Source: Gammaproteobacteria bacterium (ex Lamellibrachia satsuma) (GTDB lineage Bacteria; Pseudomonadota; Gammaproteobacteria; Chromatiales; Chromatiaceae). Taken from it: 64,000 nucleotides of DNA. Below are positions 27,997 through 35,011 of this stretch, piece after piece. A program made the position numbers and the translations under genes. The notes beneath the pieces were generated by a model. It saw only the letters and a list, made by a program, of their open reading frames with translations. It ran no database searches and was not told the origin of the DNA. How positions within the stretch are numbered: the stretch's first letter is position 1; every line of letters starts with the position of its first letter. The stretch spans positions 682,001 through 746,000 of the forward strand of contig CP053680.1 of the NCBI GenBank assembly GCA_019623805.1, in the 5' to 3' direction.

Positions 27997-30699
27997 TCAG
28001 ACGATGTTTCGCGGTGCGAAAGACATGCTGCGGAACTCTTTCTTATACTCAGACGGCCCAAGATTCTTGATCTTGCACACACCGAGCTTATAGTTGTAGT
28101 TACCACTGATGTTATCCACCACGCGGCCCTGCAGTGCATTGGATGCCTGCTTCTCAGTAATGAAGTAGGAATAAAGTGTTCCCATCTTCACTGCTGGGGT
28201 TACGATGGCGATAGCGGTGGTAGCACCCTTCTCCAGTGCGATATGGCCGTTCTTCATCAGTTCAGAGAACTGGAAGTCTTTGCCGTGAACACCCTTGATG
28301 GTGTTTTTATGCACCGGCACCCGGTTCGAAAAGAGCATCACCCTATCACCCGACTCGATACCGCGGGAAGCAGCATCATCCGGATGGATCTCGGTGAAGT
28401 TCTCAGGCCAACGCTGGGTGATGTAGGCACGACGCTCTAAATCATCGAATCCGGACTGCCAGATCTCGTTGATACGACCGTTGGTGTGCCACAGCTCATC
28501 CTCTTTAGGACTCATCCACTCCCAGTAGTCAGCATAGAGGCTCCAGGGATGCTTCTGGATGTTCACACGACCGGTCTGGGAATTAAAATGCGTTCCCTTC
28601 TTGTTGATCATGTTCGCACCCTTGGTACGGCCTTCCGCCACCAGTTTCTCCTGCTTGCACTGGGTATTGTGCAGACGCACCGTTCCAAGCAGCTCACCAG
28701 TATCGTAGTTGTAGAAGGTCGGACCCTGGATACCCTCGGTACCGAGTTCAGCCAGCTTCTGATGCAGAGTCTTGCCCTCTTTATGGGCAGCGATCTTGAT
28801 CATATGGTAGGCCTTGCGGTTACCACGACTGGAGCGGGAAGACTCCTCGCAAACCTGGTTGGAATCTTTCCAGTCATAACCCTTGAAGCCCATTTTCTGG
28901 GCCAGCCGGGAGATGATCCACCAGTCAGGCTTGGCGTCACCGGGAGCATCGTAGAACTTCTGATAGAGACGTATGCGACGCTCACCGTTGGCGCGGGCAA
29001 AGTCCTCTTCACCCCAGGTGGACGCAGGGAAAACAATATCCGCAAAACGTGCGCCGATGGGATCACGCAGGTAGATATCCTGATCGATCACCACGGTACC
29101 ACCGGAATCAGCACGCGCCTTGAGGGTCTCGATGATCTCATCCTTATCCCAGGAGGTAACCTGGTTCGGATTGTTGGTCACCAACTCCTCAAACTTGCTG
29201 TGCAGACCGTTTGCACCACACATCGCCTGAATCCAGGTGGTACCGATGACATGAGCCATGCGGGTGTGGCCTGAATAGAGCCACCGATCCGTATCCAGGG
29301 AACGACGCCGACGACCCGGCACCTTCTCAGGTGACCTGTTGCGGGGATAACTGCCACCACCTGCACCACCACGCTGGTGACCACCGAAGCGGCCTACCAT
29401 CTGACCTGGACGACCACCTGCACCGCAGATAGTTGCCAGAGAGGAGATGGCGTTGGTGTTGCCGGTATTGTTGGACCAGTAGAAGCCCTTCTCGATTCCG
29501 AAGGATGCTTTGGGGCGATCACCACCACCACCAGTCAGCCACTTGGCCGCCTTATAGAGATCGTTCACATCGACGCCGGCGATCTTGGCTGCCACTTCTG
29601 GCTCATGCTCCTTGCGGGACATAACCCAGGCCTTGTAGCCCTTTTTGCCGTATACACCATTCGTCTGGAACTTGCCCCAGGTGGTACGCCACTGCCATGG
29701 GGTGTTACGTGTACCCTGGCCGAAGCCGGAGCTGGATCCCCACTTGTCGTTGACCCAGTGCTTGATCCAATCCTTATCTTCCCAACCGTTCTCCAGAATA
29801 ATGCGGGAGATAGCACCGAGTACCGGGGTATCGGTACCGGGATTGATCTGCAGATGAATGGTCTGATCGTCGCCCTTGCTCTTGGCATATGCCAGACCGG
29901 CAGTCTCACGCACGTTCAACCAGATGGTCTTTTGACCGCGGTCGATAGCAGGCTTGATGAACTGGGTGAAGATCATGGTCTTGGTTTCATACGGGTCGGT
30001 ACCGCAGATCACCAGGACTTCCGCATCCCCCCAGTCCTTATAAGCCGGACCGAAGTTGTCGAAACCCGCGTCCCGGAAACCGGGAGTGGAGGTCACATCG
30101 GAAGGTGTGTCGTGGAAAGTGAAAGCCGCTGTCTTGATGGAACGACGGGCGAACTTCTTCACTGCATAAGTGTTCTCGAAGAACTGATAAGAGAAGGTCT
30201 TCACACTGTATGCGTTGGCGCCATGCTCTTTGAGAACATGGTTGCCTACATTGGCCGCAATATCGAGCGCAAAGTCCCAGCTCACCGGCTGCAACGTTCC
30301 GTTGATCCGCACCAGGGGTGAGGTCAGACGATCGTTGGTCGGTGTGTTGGGGTTGTAGCACTTCTGCGCGATACAGCCACCACGGATGGAGGAGTCACCG
30401 CCAACATTGACGACCTTGGCATCCTTGTCCGGGATGATAATCACGTTGTGGGGACGCCCTTCGTGCATCACCACGTTGTGCTGAGTGGGTGCCACCCAAG
30501 CCTGTAGCGGGCCGGACGGAAAGTCGGTATTGAAGGCATTCTCAGATGCCTTCGGACCGCCATCCGGGGTACCTACCGGCCAACGATAGACCTTGTATCC
30601 GCAGGCGACGATGCAGTAGTCGCAGCAGGTGGTCTTCACGTCCGCATTTTTCGGTGGTAGCGGTGTATGATCCTCAGGGAGGTAATATTTAGTTGCCAT
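27997..30699 (-). CDS. Molybdopterin oxidoreductase, arsenite oxidase/iodate reductase (AioA/IdrA) group, catalytic subunit
   Basis: The protein has 900 residues. An N-terminal iron-sulfur motif CxxCxxxC (CDYCIVAC, about residues 26-33) plus a serine pair near 103 (DSSIRGGC) points to a [3Fe-4S] cluster as in AioA. Other group hallmarks are NPGTDTPVLGAI, GRFGGHQRGG, ANGERRIRLYQKFYDAPG and NGRINEIWQSGFDD. There is no Tat signal of its own, so it probably rides on the Rieske partner. Compared from memory with AioA, the Arg and His of the RxGGH motif are kept, but the His and Glu contributed by another loop appear replaced, so arsenite is doubtful. The neighbours favour an iodate-reductase-like enzyme; the true substrate is unknown. 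Confidence 0.85.
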   Translation of the reverse strand: MATKYYLPEDHTPLPPKNADVKTTCCDYCIVACGYKVYRWPVGTPDGGPKASENAFNTDFPSGPLQAWVAPTQHNVVMHEGRPHNVIIIPDKDAKVVNVGGDSSIRGGCIAQKCYNPNTPTNDRLTSPLVRINGTLQPVSWDFALDIAANVGNHVLKEHGANAYSVKTFSYQFFENTYAVKKFARRSIKTAAFTFHDTPSDVTSTPGFRDAGFDNFGPAYKDWGDAEVLVICGTDPYETKTMIFTQFIKPAIDRGQKTIWLNVRETAGLAYAKSKGDDQTIHLQINPGTDTPVLGAISRIILENGWEDKDWIKHWVNDKWGSSSGFGQGTRNTPWQWRTTWGKFQTNGVYGKKGYKAWVMSRKEHEPEVAAKIAGVDVNDLYKAAKWLTGGGGDRPKASFGIEKGFYWSNNTGNTNAISSLATICGAGGRPGQMVGRFGGHQRGGAGGGSYPRNRSPEKVPGRRRRSLDTDRWLYSGHTRMAHVIGTTWIQAMCGANGLHSKFEELVTNNPNQVTSWDKDEIIETLKARADSGGTVVIDQDIYLRDPIGARFADIVFPASTWGEEDFARANGERRIRLYQKFYDAPGDAKPDWWIISRLAQKMGFKGYDWKDSNQVCEESSRSSRGNRKAYHMIKIAAHKEGKTLHQKLAELGTEGIQGPTFYNYDTGELLGTVRLHNTQCKQEKLVAEGRTKGANMINKKGTHFNSQTGRVNIQKHPWSLYADYWEWMSPKEDELWHTNGRINEIWQSGFDDLERRAYITQRWPENFTEIHPDDAASRGIESGDRVMLFSNRVPVHKNTIKGVHGKDFQFSELMKNGHIALEKGATTAIAIVTPAVKMGTLYSYFITEKQASNALQGRVVDNISGNYNYKLGVCKIKNLGPSEYKKEFRSMSFAPRNIV

Positions 30700-30714
30700 T
30701 GTCTATTCTCCTCC

Positions 30715-31284
30715 TCAGGATTCCAACAGGTTTTCGTTACGGCCAAAGATCAGGCCCATCATACCGACGGCATAGATGTCATCACCGTCAACTTCCAGCA
30801 GGACCTGTGGCACGCTCTGGTATGCCTGTCCGGAAACGATTATGCCGTGACGCGTCAGATCATAGGTCGAAAGATGCAGCGGGCACTGGCCCAGTACGCG
30901 ATGGTTGCCCACCGCCTGGTACTTGCCGATCATGTTGCCACCCTGGTGGGTGCAGAGGTAGCTGAAGGCCACCACGTCACGCTGATCACCAACACCGCCA
31001 CCAGCCTTAACACCGCCCATTTTGACCAGCATGTTGATAGCGCCGTCATCTGGATAGGTGAAGTTCACCGGCTGATCGTCCTTAAGAGCGCTGAGCTGGC
31101 CAATCTTCTTACGGGGATAACCCACGACACGGGCCTTTGCAGCGGCCTGGCCGGGGAACAGACTGATTGAAACAGTGCTGGCCGCGGCAGCCGCGGATCC
31201 ACTGTACATCAGGAACTGACGACGATTGAGCATGCACTTACCGTGATCTGCTGCAGTCTCGTCTTTTTTCTTGATATCAGACAT
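30715..31284 (-). CDS. Tat-exported Rieske iron-sulfur subunit (AioB/IdrB-like)
   Basis: The protein has 189 residues. A twin-arginine signal (NRRQFLMYSG, followed by an Ala-rich hydrophobic stretch) ends near AAAKA. The Rieske [2Fe-2S] ligands are visible as CTH (about 111-113) and CPLH (about 134-137). It is the small electron-transfer subunit of the molybdoenzyme encoded 15 bp downstream. Its start overlaps the stop of the preceding diheme peroxidase gene by one base. Confidence 0.92.
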   Translation of the reverse strand: MSDIKKKDETAADHGKCMLNRRQFLMYSGSAAAAASTVSISLFPGQAAAKARVVGYPRKKIGQLSALKDDQPVNFTYPDDGAINMLVKMGGVKAGGGVGDQRDVVAFSYLCTHQGGNMIGKYQAVGNHRVLGQCPLHLSTYDLTRHGIIVSGQAYQSVPQVLLEVDGDDIYAVGMMGLIFGRNENLLES

Positions 31285-32522
31285 TATTTTGCCTCCTGTG
31301 CCGCTTCAAGCTCTGCCAAGGTAAACAGCGGCGCATATTCCGGCATCGCAGGTTTTTCCATCAACATCTCTTCGCCGGACATCGATTCGAGGAACGCTAT
31401 AAGGGCATCCTTCTCATCATCAGTCAAACCAAGAGGCTTGATAAGCGAACTCTTGTTCTCTTTGAACATTGTGGTTCGGCCATCTTCGTCGAAACCACCA
31501 CGGTCGTAGAAATCAACCACCTCTTCCAGGGTGTAGAAGACACCGTTGTGCATATAGGGTGCGGTGTATTTCAGGTAACGCAGAGGCGCGGTACGGAACT
31601 TACCCTTGTCCCATGCATTCTTGGAACGGTAGTAGAAGCCCCAATCGGACTTGGCCTTGCGGTAACCCTCCTGGGTCTGTCCCTTCGCATACTGCTCGAA
31701 ACGGAAGGTGATCTGTGCCAGTCCATCCTCTTCCCAACGCTTGTTCGGTGGAATACCAATGTTGTGGAAATCCTGGTCAGAGGTGATAGCGCCATTATGG
31801 CACTGGATACAACCACCTTTACCTTCAAAAATCTCCTTACCCTTGAGTTGCTCTGCATCCAGTGCGGTCTTGTCACCCAGGAGATATTTGTCCAGGGGAG
31901 TATCACGCTGTACCAGAGTACGTTCAAAGGAAGCGATTGCACGCCATGCGTCCCGAACGATTGGCCATTCGGTACCGAATGCCTCGCGAAAGCGTTCCAC
32001 ATATTCAGGAATCACCCTGAGACGCGCCTCCATGATGTCGGCCTCGCCGTTACCGGCTACGCCACCTCTGGCTGCGCCCCTGGCCTGCGACTCGTTTGAA
32101 GAGGCGGAGCCTGCCCAGAACTGGCGGGGAAAGTAGGCACTGTTAATGATGGTTTGGCTGTTGCGCCAGTGGACCGTACCGGGATAACCGCGGGAGAAGT
32201 CCTCGGCCCAAGCCCAGCCCTGATCCGGCTCATGGCAAGTGGAGCAACCGGTGGAAGCATCACCGCCCAAACGGGGATCAAAAAAGAGAATTTTTCCCAG
32301 TTCGATTTTTGCAGGACTCTGCAGATTATCCGGCGGGATCGGTGGTTCACCCAGTGGCGCCAAAGGGGGAGGACCGGCCATCGCCATAGGTGCTGCAGCC
32401 ATCGACTTTTCAGCTGCAGGTGCAGCAGTGGATTCCGAAGTCGCCTGGCCAGCACAACCTGCCAGCAGTGCCGTCGTGATGGCAGCGGCCAACAGGGTCG
32501 GAGTCTGTATTACATTACTCAT
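31284..32522 (-). CDS. Diheme cytochrome c peroxidase/MauG-like lipoprotein (IdrP-like)
   Basis: The protein has 412 residues. A lipoprotein signal with lipobox LLAGC (Cys 23) is followed by an Ala/Pro linker and a CCP/MauG core with two heme-c motifs, CSTCH (about 93-97) and CIQCH (about 238-242). Family motifs YPGTVHWRNSQTIINSAYF, TPLDKYLLGD, TAPLRYLKYTAPYMHNG and ALIAFLESMSG are present. In iodate-reducing bacteria two such peroxidases (IdrP1, IdrP2) accompany IdrAB and are thought to deal with intermediates such as H2O2 or hypoiodous acid. Which of the two this corresponds to is not clear. Confidence 0.88.
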   Translation of the reverse strand: MSNVIQTPTLLAAAITTALLAGCAGQATSESTAAPAAEKSMAAAPMAMAGPPPLAPLGEPPIPPDNLQSPAKIELGKILFFDPRLGGDASTGCSTCHEPDQGWAWAEDFSRGYPGTVHWRNSQTIINSAYFPRQFWAGSASSNESQARGAARGGVAGNGEADIMEARLRVIPEYVERFREAFGTEWPIVRDAWRAIASFERTLVQRDTPLDKYLLGDKTALDAEQLKGKEIFEGKGGCIQCHNGAITSDQDFHNIGIPPNKRWEEDGLAQITFRFEQYAKGQTQEGYRKAKSDWGFYYRSKNAWDKGKFRTAPLRYLKYTAPYMHNGVFYTLEEVVDFYDRGGFDEDGRTTMFKENKSSLIKPLGLTDDEKDALIAFLESMSGEEMLMEKPAMPEYAPLFTLAELEAAQEAK

Positions 32523-32539
32523 CGCTGTCTCCTCGACGT

Positions 32540-33646
32540 TTAGTTCTTGACCTGAGTCCAGTTTTCGATAACCGGATACTCAGCAGGATAGGGATCTTTC
32601 CAGACGTGCTGACCGCTGGTCAGAGGATCACCCGACATAGACTCGAGGAAGGCAACCAGGTCTTTGATATCCTGCTTACCCAACTTCAAAGGCTTGAGAC
32701 GGGAGTCCTTACGGCTGTCCTTGCCGCCACCCCTGTTGTAGAAAGCAACCACGTCGTAGAGGCTCTTGACCATGCCGTTGTGCATGTAGGGTGCGGAGTA
32801 CTTCAGTTCACGCAGGCTTGGGGTCACGAACTTGCCCGTATCAGCCGCATCCATGGTGATATTGTAATAACCAGGGTCGCGCTTCAGGTTCATATAGTCT
32901 TCGATACCCTGAAACATTGCGAAGGCGATGAAGGCATGATGGTTCATGGGATCAAGAAAGATATCGAAGTTCTCCGGCACACCAGTGTTGTACGCCTTGC
33001 CATCAGTGGCAAGCGGACCGTTGTGGCACTGGATGCATCCAGCCTTACCTTCGAAGAGCTTCTGACCACGCTTGGCGGAGGCAGACATTTTGCCGGTGTC
33101 GATGGGGGCATTCACGGAGGTCAGGGTCTTCAGGTATTCCGGTATCGCCTTACGTACCGAACCGTTGGAGGGTTCACCGTATCCGGCATCCTTGAACATC
33201 TGAACATATTTTGGATCCTGCTTCGCACGCTCCTGCATGATCCGCATATCCATGTTCATGATGTAATCTTCCGTGAGCATTTCACGGGTTACGTCATTGA
33301 GGTTGGTACCCAAACGACCGTCATGCATCCAGACTTTTTTGTGTGCAGCGTTGATCACGCTGGGGCTGTTGCGGAAATGTCCGTTACCGGGATAACCCGG
33401 GGACAGCGCATCGGGATGCGCATAGCCGTTTTCAGGTTTGTGACAATCTGAGCAGGCTATGCCTGCATCACCCGAGATACGGCGATCGAAAAAAAGTCGC
33501 TTTCCCAACTCAGCCTTGGCCGCATTGATCTTCAGATCAGGCAAAGACGTGATGTCGGGATACTTGCCGGCTTGCGCACCGAAAGCCATACCCAGTCCCA
33601 GCGCTGCCGCCAGAAGAGTATGTCCGGTTTTGACTCGTACACCCAT
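32540..33646 (-). CDS. Diheme cytochrome c peroxidase/MauG-like protein (IdrP-like)
   Basis: The protein has 368 residues with a cleavable signal peptide (TLLAAALGLGMAFGAQAG). Two heme-c motifs are CSDCH (about 65-69) and CIQCH (about 204-208). It shares LGKRLFFDRRISGDAGIAC, YPGNGHFRNSPSVINA, TPSLRELKYSAPYMHNG and LVAFLESMSGDP with the following gene, so the pair probably arose by duplication. It is the first gene of the operon and lies about 100 bases downstream of a sigma-54 type promoter. Confidence 0.88.
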   Translation of the reverse strand: MGVRVKTGHTLLAAALGLGMAFGAQAGKYPDITSLPDLKINAAKAELGKRLFFDRRISGDAGIACSDCHKPENGYAHPDALSPGYPGNGHFRNSPSVINAAHKKVWMHDGRLGTNLNDVTREMLTEDYIMNMDMRIMQERAKQDPKYVQMFKDAGYGEPSNGSVRKAIPEYLKTLTSVNAPIDTGKMSASAKRGQKLFEGKAGCIQCHNGPLATDGKAYNTGVPENFDIFLDPMNHHAFIAFAMFQGIEDYMNLKRDPGYYNITMDAADTGKFVTPSLRELKYSAPYMHNGMVKSLYDVVAFYNRGGGKDSRKDSRLKPLKLGKQDIKDLVAFLESMSGDPLTSGQHVWKDPYPAEYPVIENWTQVKN

Positions 33647-33748
33647 TGGATTTCCTCCAGGTCAATTCTTCATTTATCGGTATTCCAACTCGAGAATCAG
33701 GACAACGGAACCAATATGAATACCGATAGTCCAATTCGACCTCATTCA

Positions 33749-33766
33749 CTGCATTTTTCAGGCCAA
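33749..33766 (-). promoter_or_regulatory. Sigma-54 type promoter of the idr-like operon
   Basis: The minus strand reads TTGGCCTGAAAAATGCAGT, with GG and GC separated by exactly 10 bases. It nearly matches TTGGCCTGAATTTTGCACT in front of the CydA-like operon (40614-40631). The expected start near 33739 leaves a leader of about 90 bases. Confidence 0.72.
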
Positions 33767-33818
33767 GCAACGGGCAAAAAATAAATACCTGTAGTTACGT
33801 GGGGTTAGAAAAAACTTA

Positions 33819-33832
33819 TTGATTCACGTCAA
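33819..33832. promoter_or_regulatory. FNR/ANR-like box
   Basis: TTGATTCACGTCAA differs from the FNR consensus TTGAT-N4-ATCAA at one position. It lies about 85 bases upstream of the predicted sigma-54 start, a place suited to an oxygen-responsive regulator modulating the operon. This is a single-site match and so only suggestive. Confidence 0.45.
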
Positions 33833-34082
33833 TTTGTTTTCTGAGGCATCCTGAATGAATTGTTCTATCAAAGCAGCATTGCCAACCTCACTTCGATCAA
33901 TTTGTTCAAGAGAAACACTACCCACTCGGGAATATCTCTACTCAGTAAAACCTCTCTAAACACTCGATATTTTTTCGTACAATTCAACTTGTTACGTGAT
34001 TATTAAGTAACTTTTCAATAATCCCTGCAAATGGGTAGAGTGGATCATGGTGTTCAGCGGAGAATTCCCTAGCTAGGGTCCA
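33833..34082. other. AT-rich upstream region of the idr-like operon, no gene seen
   Basis: The region is clearly AT-richer than the flanks and contains no convincing open reading frame. It is long enough to carry activator sites for the NtrC-type regulator, but I could not identify a repeated motif shared with the 40.6-41.0 kb region. Confidence 0.5.
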
Positions 34083-34199
34083 TCCGGAAGCCCACATCTA
34101 ACCACAAAGGACACGAAGAGCACGAAGGTAAAAGATTGATTAACCATCAATTTTCTTCGTGCTCTTTGTGCGCTTCGTGGTGAAAACAGTGTTTCCGGA
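34083..34199. repeat. Nested inverted repeat (117 bp)
   Basis: The outer arms are TCCGGAA and TTCCGGA. Inside them a longer inner pair, CCACAAAGGACACGAAGAGC and its near complement GCTCTTTGTGCGCTTCGTGG, flanks a short AT-rich loop. Repeats of the form 'cacgaaggacacgaag' are widespread in bacterial intergenic DNA. It lies between the idr-like operon promoter region and the SCO1 terminator. Confidence 0.8.
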
Positions 34200-34280
34200 C
34201 GGGCACTAACTATGCAGACTTGGTTGACCCCCAAGTCATTGGCGTTTATCCGAATAGCGTTTTGAGCAAATACCAGACAC

Positions 34281-34307
34281 AAAAAAACCGCCTTGCGGCG
34301 GTTTTGC
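34281..34307 (-). terminator. Rho-independent terminator after the SCO1 gene
   Basis: The minus strand reads AAACCGCC, GCAA, GGCGGTTT, then T-rich sequence. It lies about 20 bases past the SCO1 stop. This marks the 3' end of the CydA-like operon and separates it from the idr-like promoter. Confidence 0.92.
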
Positions 34308-34325
34308 ATGTGGATTTGTATGCCT

Positions 34326-34931
34326 TCAGTTACCGGCCATCAGATAGCGTATTCCCTCAAGCATCACTTGCGGCGGAGTCTCATGGGGAAAGATAAAACG
34401 TAACTGTCCGTCGGGCGCTATCAGGTAGGTTGCAGCGGAATGATTCACCGAATATCCAAAAGCCGAACCTTCCAGTTCCACCTGGTAATATTGAGCCCCG
34501 TACATCTTAGCCACCTCGGCTACCTTCTCCTCACTGCCGGTTACCCCGAGAAAGCTCTCGTGGAAGTACTCCACGTACTCTTTCAGCTGCTCCACCGTAT
34601 CGCGTTGGGGATCGACACTGACAAAGATCGACGTCAGCGATTTCAACTCTTTCCCACTCAATTCGTTCAGGGCCTGGGTTGCCAGGGAGAGTGAAGTGGG
34701 ACAGACATCCGGACACTTGGTGTAACCGAAAAAGAGCAGTATGACCTTGCCTCGAAGATCACTGGTTGAAACCGGCCCGGCTGCAGAATTGAGAGTGAAA
34801 TCACCGCCAGCCGGGGCCCCGCTCTGATCCAGAACCTCATCCTCACGCGGTGCCTCCCCCCCGGCCTGAGTCACAAGGGGAAGAAACATGAGAAGAAGAA
34901 AGATGGACGCCATCCGCTGAATCATAATCAA
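34326..34931 (-). CDS. SCO1/SenC/PrrC-family copper chaperone
   Basis: The protein has 201 residues with an N-terminal signal peptide (MASIFLLLMFLPLVTQA). The thioredoxin-like fold carries the copper-binding CxxxC motif in GYTKCPDVCPTSL and the distal histidine in YSVNHSAATYLI. SCO proteins deliver copper to respiratory enzymes, classically the CuA site of cytochrome oxidase. Here it is the last gene of an operon with a CydA-like protein and multiheme cytochromes, suggesting a copper centre in that complex or in the nearby cupredoxin. Confidence 0.92.
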   Translation of the reverse strand: MIMIQRMASIFLLLMFLPLVTQAGGEAPREDEVLDQSGAPAGGDFTLNSAAGPVSTSDLRGKVILLFFGYTKCPDVCPTSLSLATQALNELSGKELKSLTSIFVSVDPQRDTVEQLKEYVEYFHESFLGVTGSEEKVAEVAKMYGAQYYQVELEGSAFGYSVNHSAATYLIAPDGQLRFIFPHETPPQVMLEGIRYLMAGN

Positions 34932-34985
34932 TTCACTCCTGCTGCTTAACTGGATAGGCTCGAAAAAAGTAAGTAGGAGGCGCGC

Positions 34986-35011
34986 CCTGTCACCTGTCTC
35001 CTGTCACTTTT
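34986..35011. repeat. Short tandem repeat of the GTGACAGG type at a gene end
   Basis: The minus strand reads GTGACAGGAGACAGGTGACAG. It encodes the final VTGDR and stop of the triheme protein. The same repeat type ends the radical SAM gene (48926-48953) and occurs at 44514-44575 and 49098-49156. Confidence 0.7.

Noticed and set aside
28486..30321. Long plus-strand open frames antisense to the molybdoenzyme gene
   Set aside because: They are shadows of a GC-rich real gene: no family resemblance, no ribosome-binding context, and the opposite strand codes for a clear protein.
27997..30699. Naming the molybdoenzyme simply aioA (arsenite oxidase)
   Set aside because: Two diheme peroxidase genes in the operon and the apparent loss of arsenite-pocket residues argue against it. 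The group-level call is safer.
34073..34309. 78-codon minus-strand open frame downstream of SCO1
   Set aside because: It consists of the terminator and the nested inverted repeat translated.
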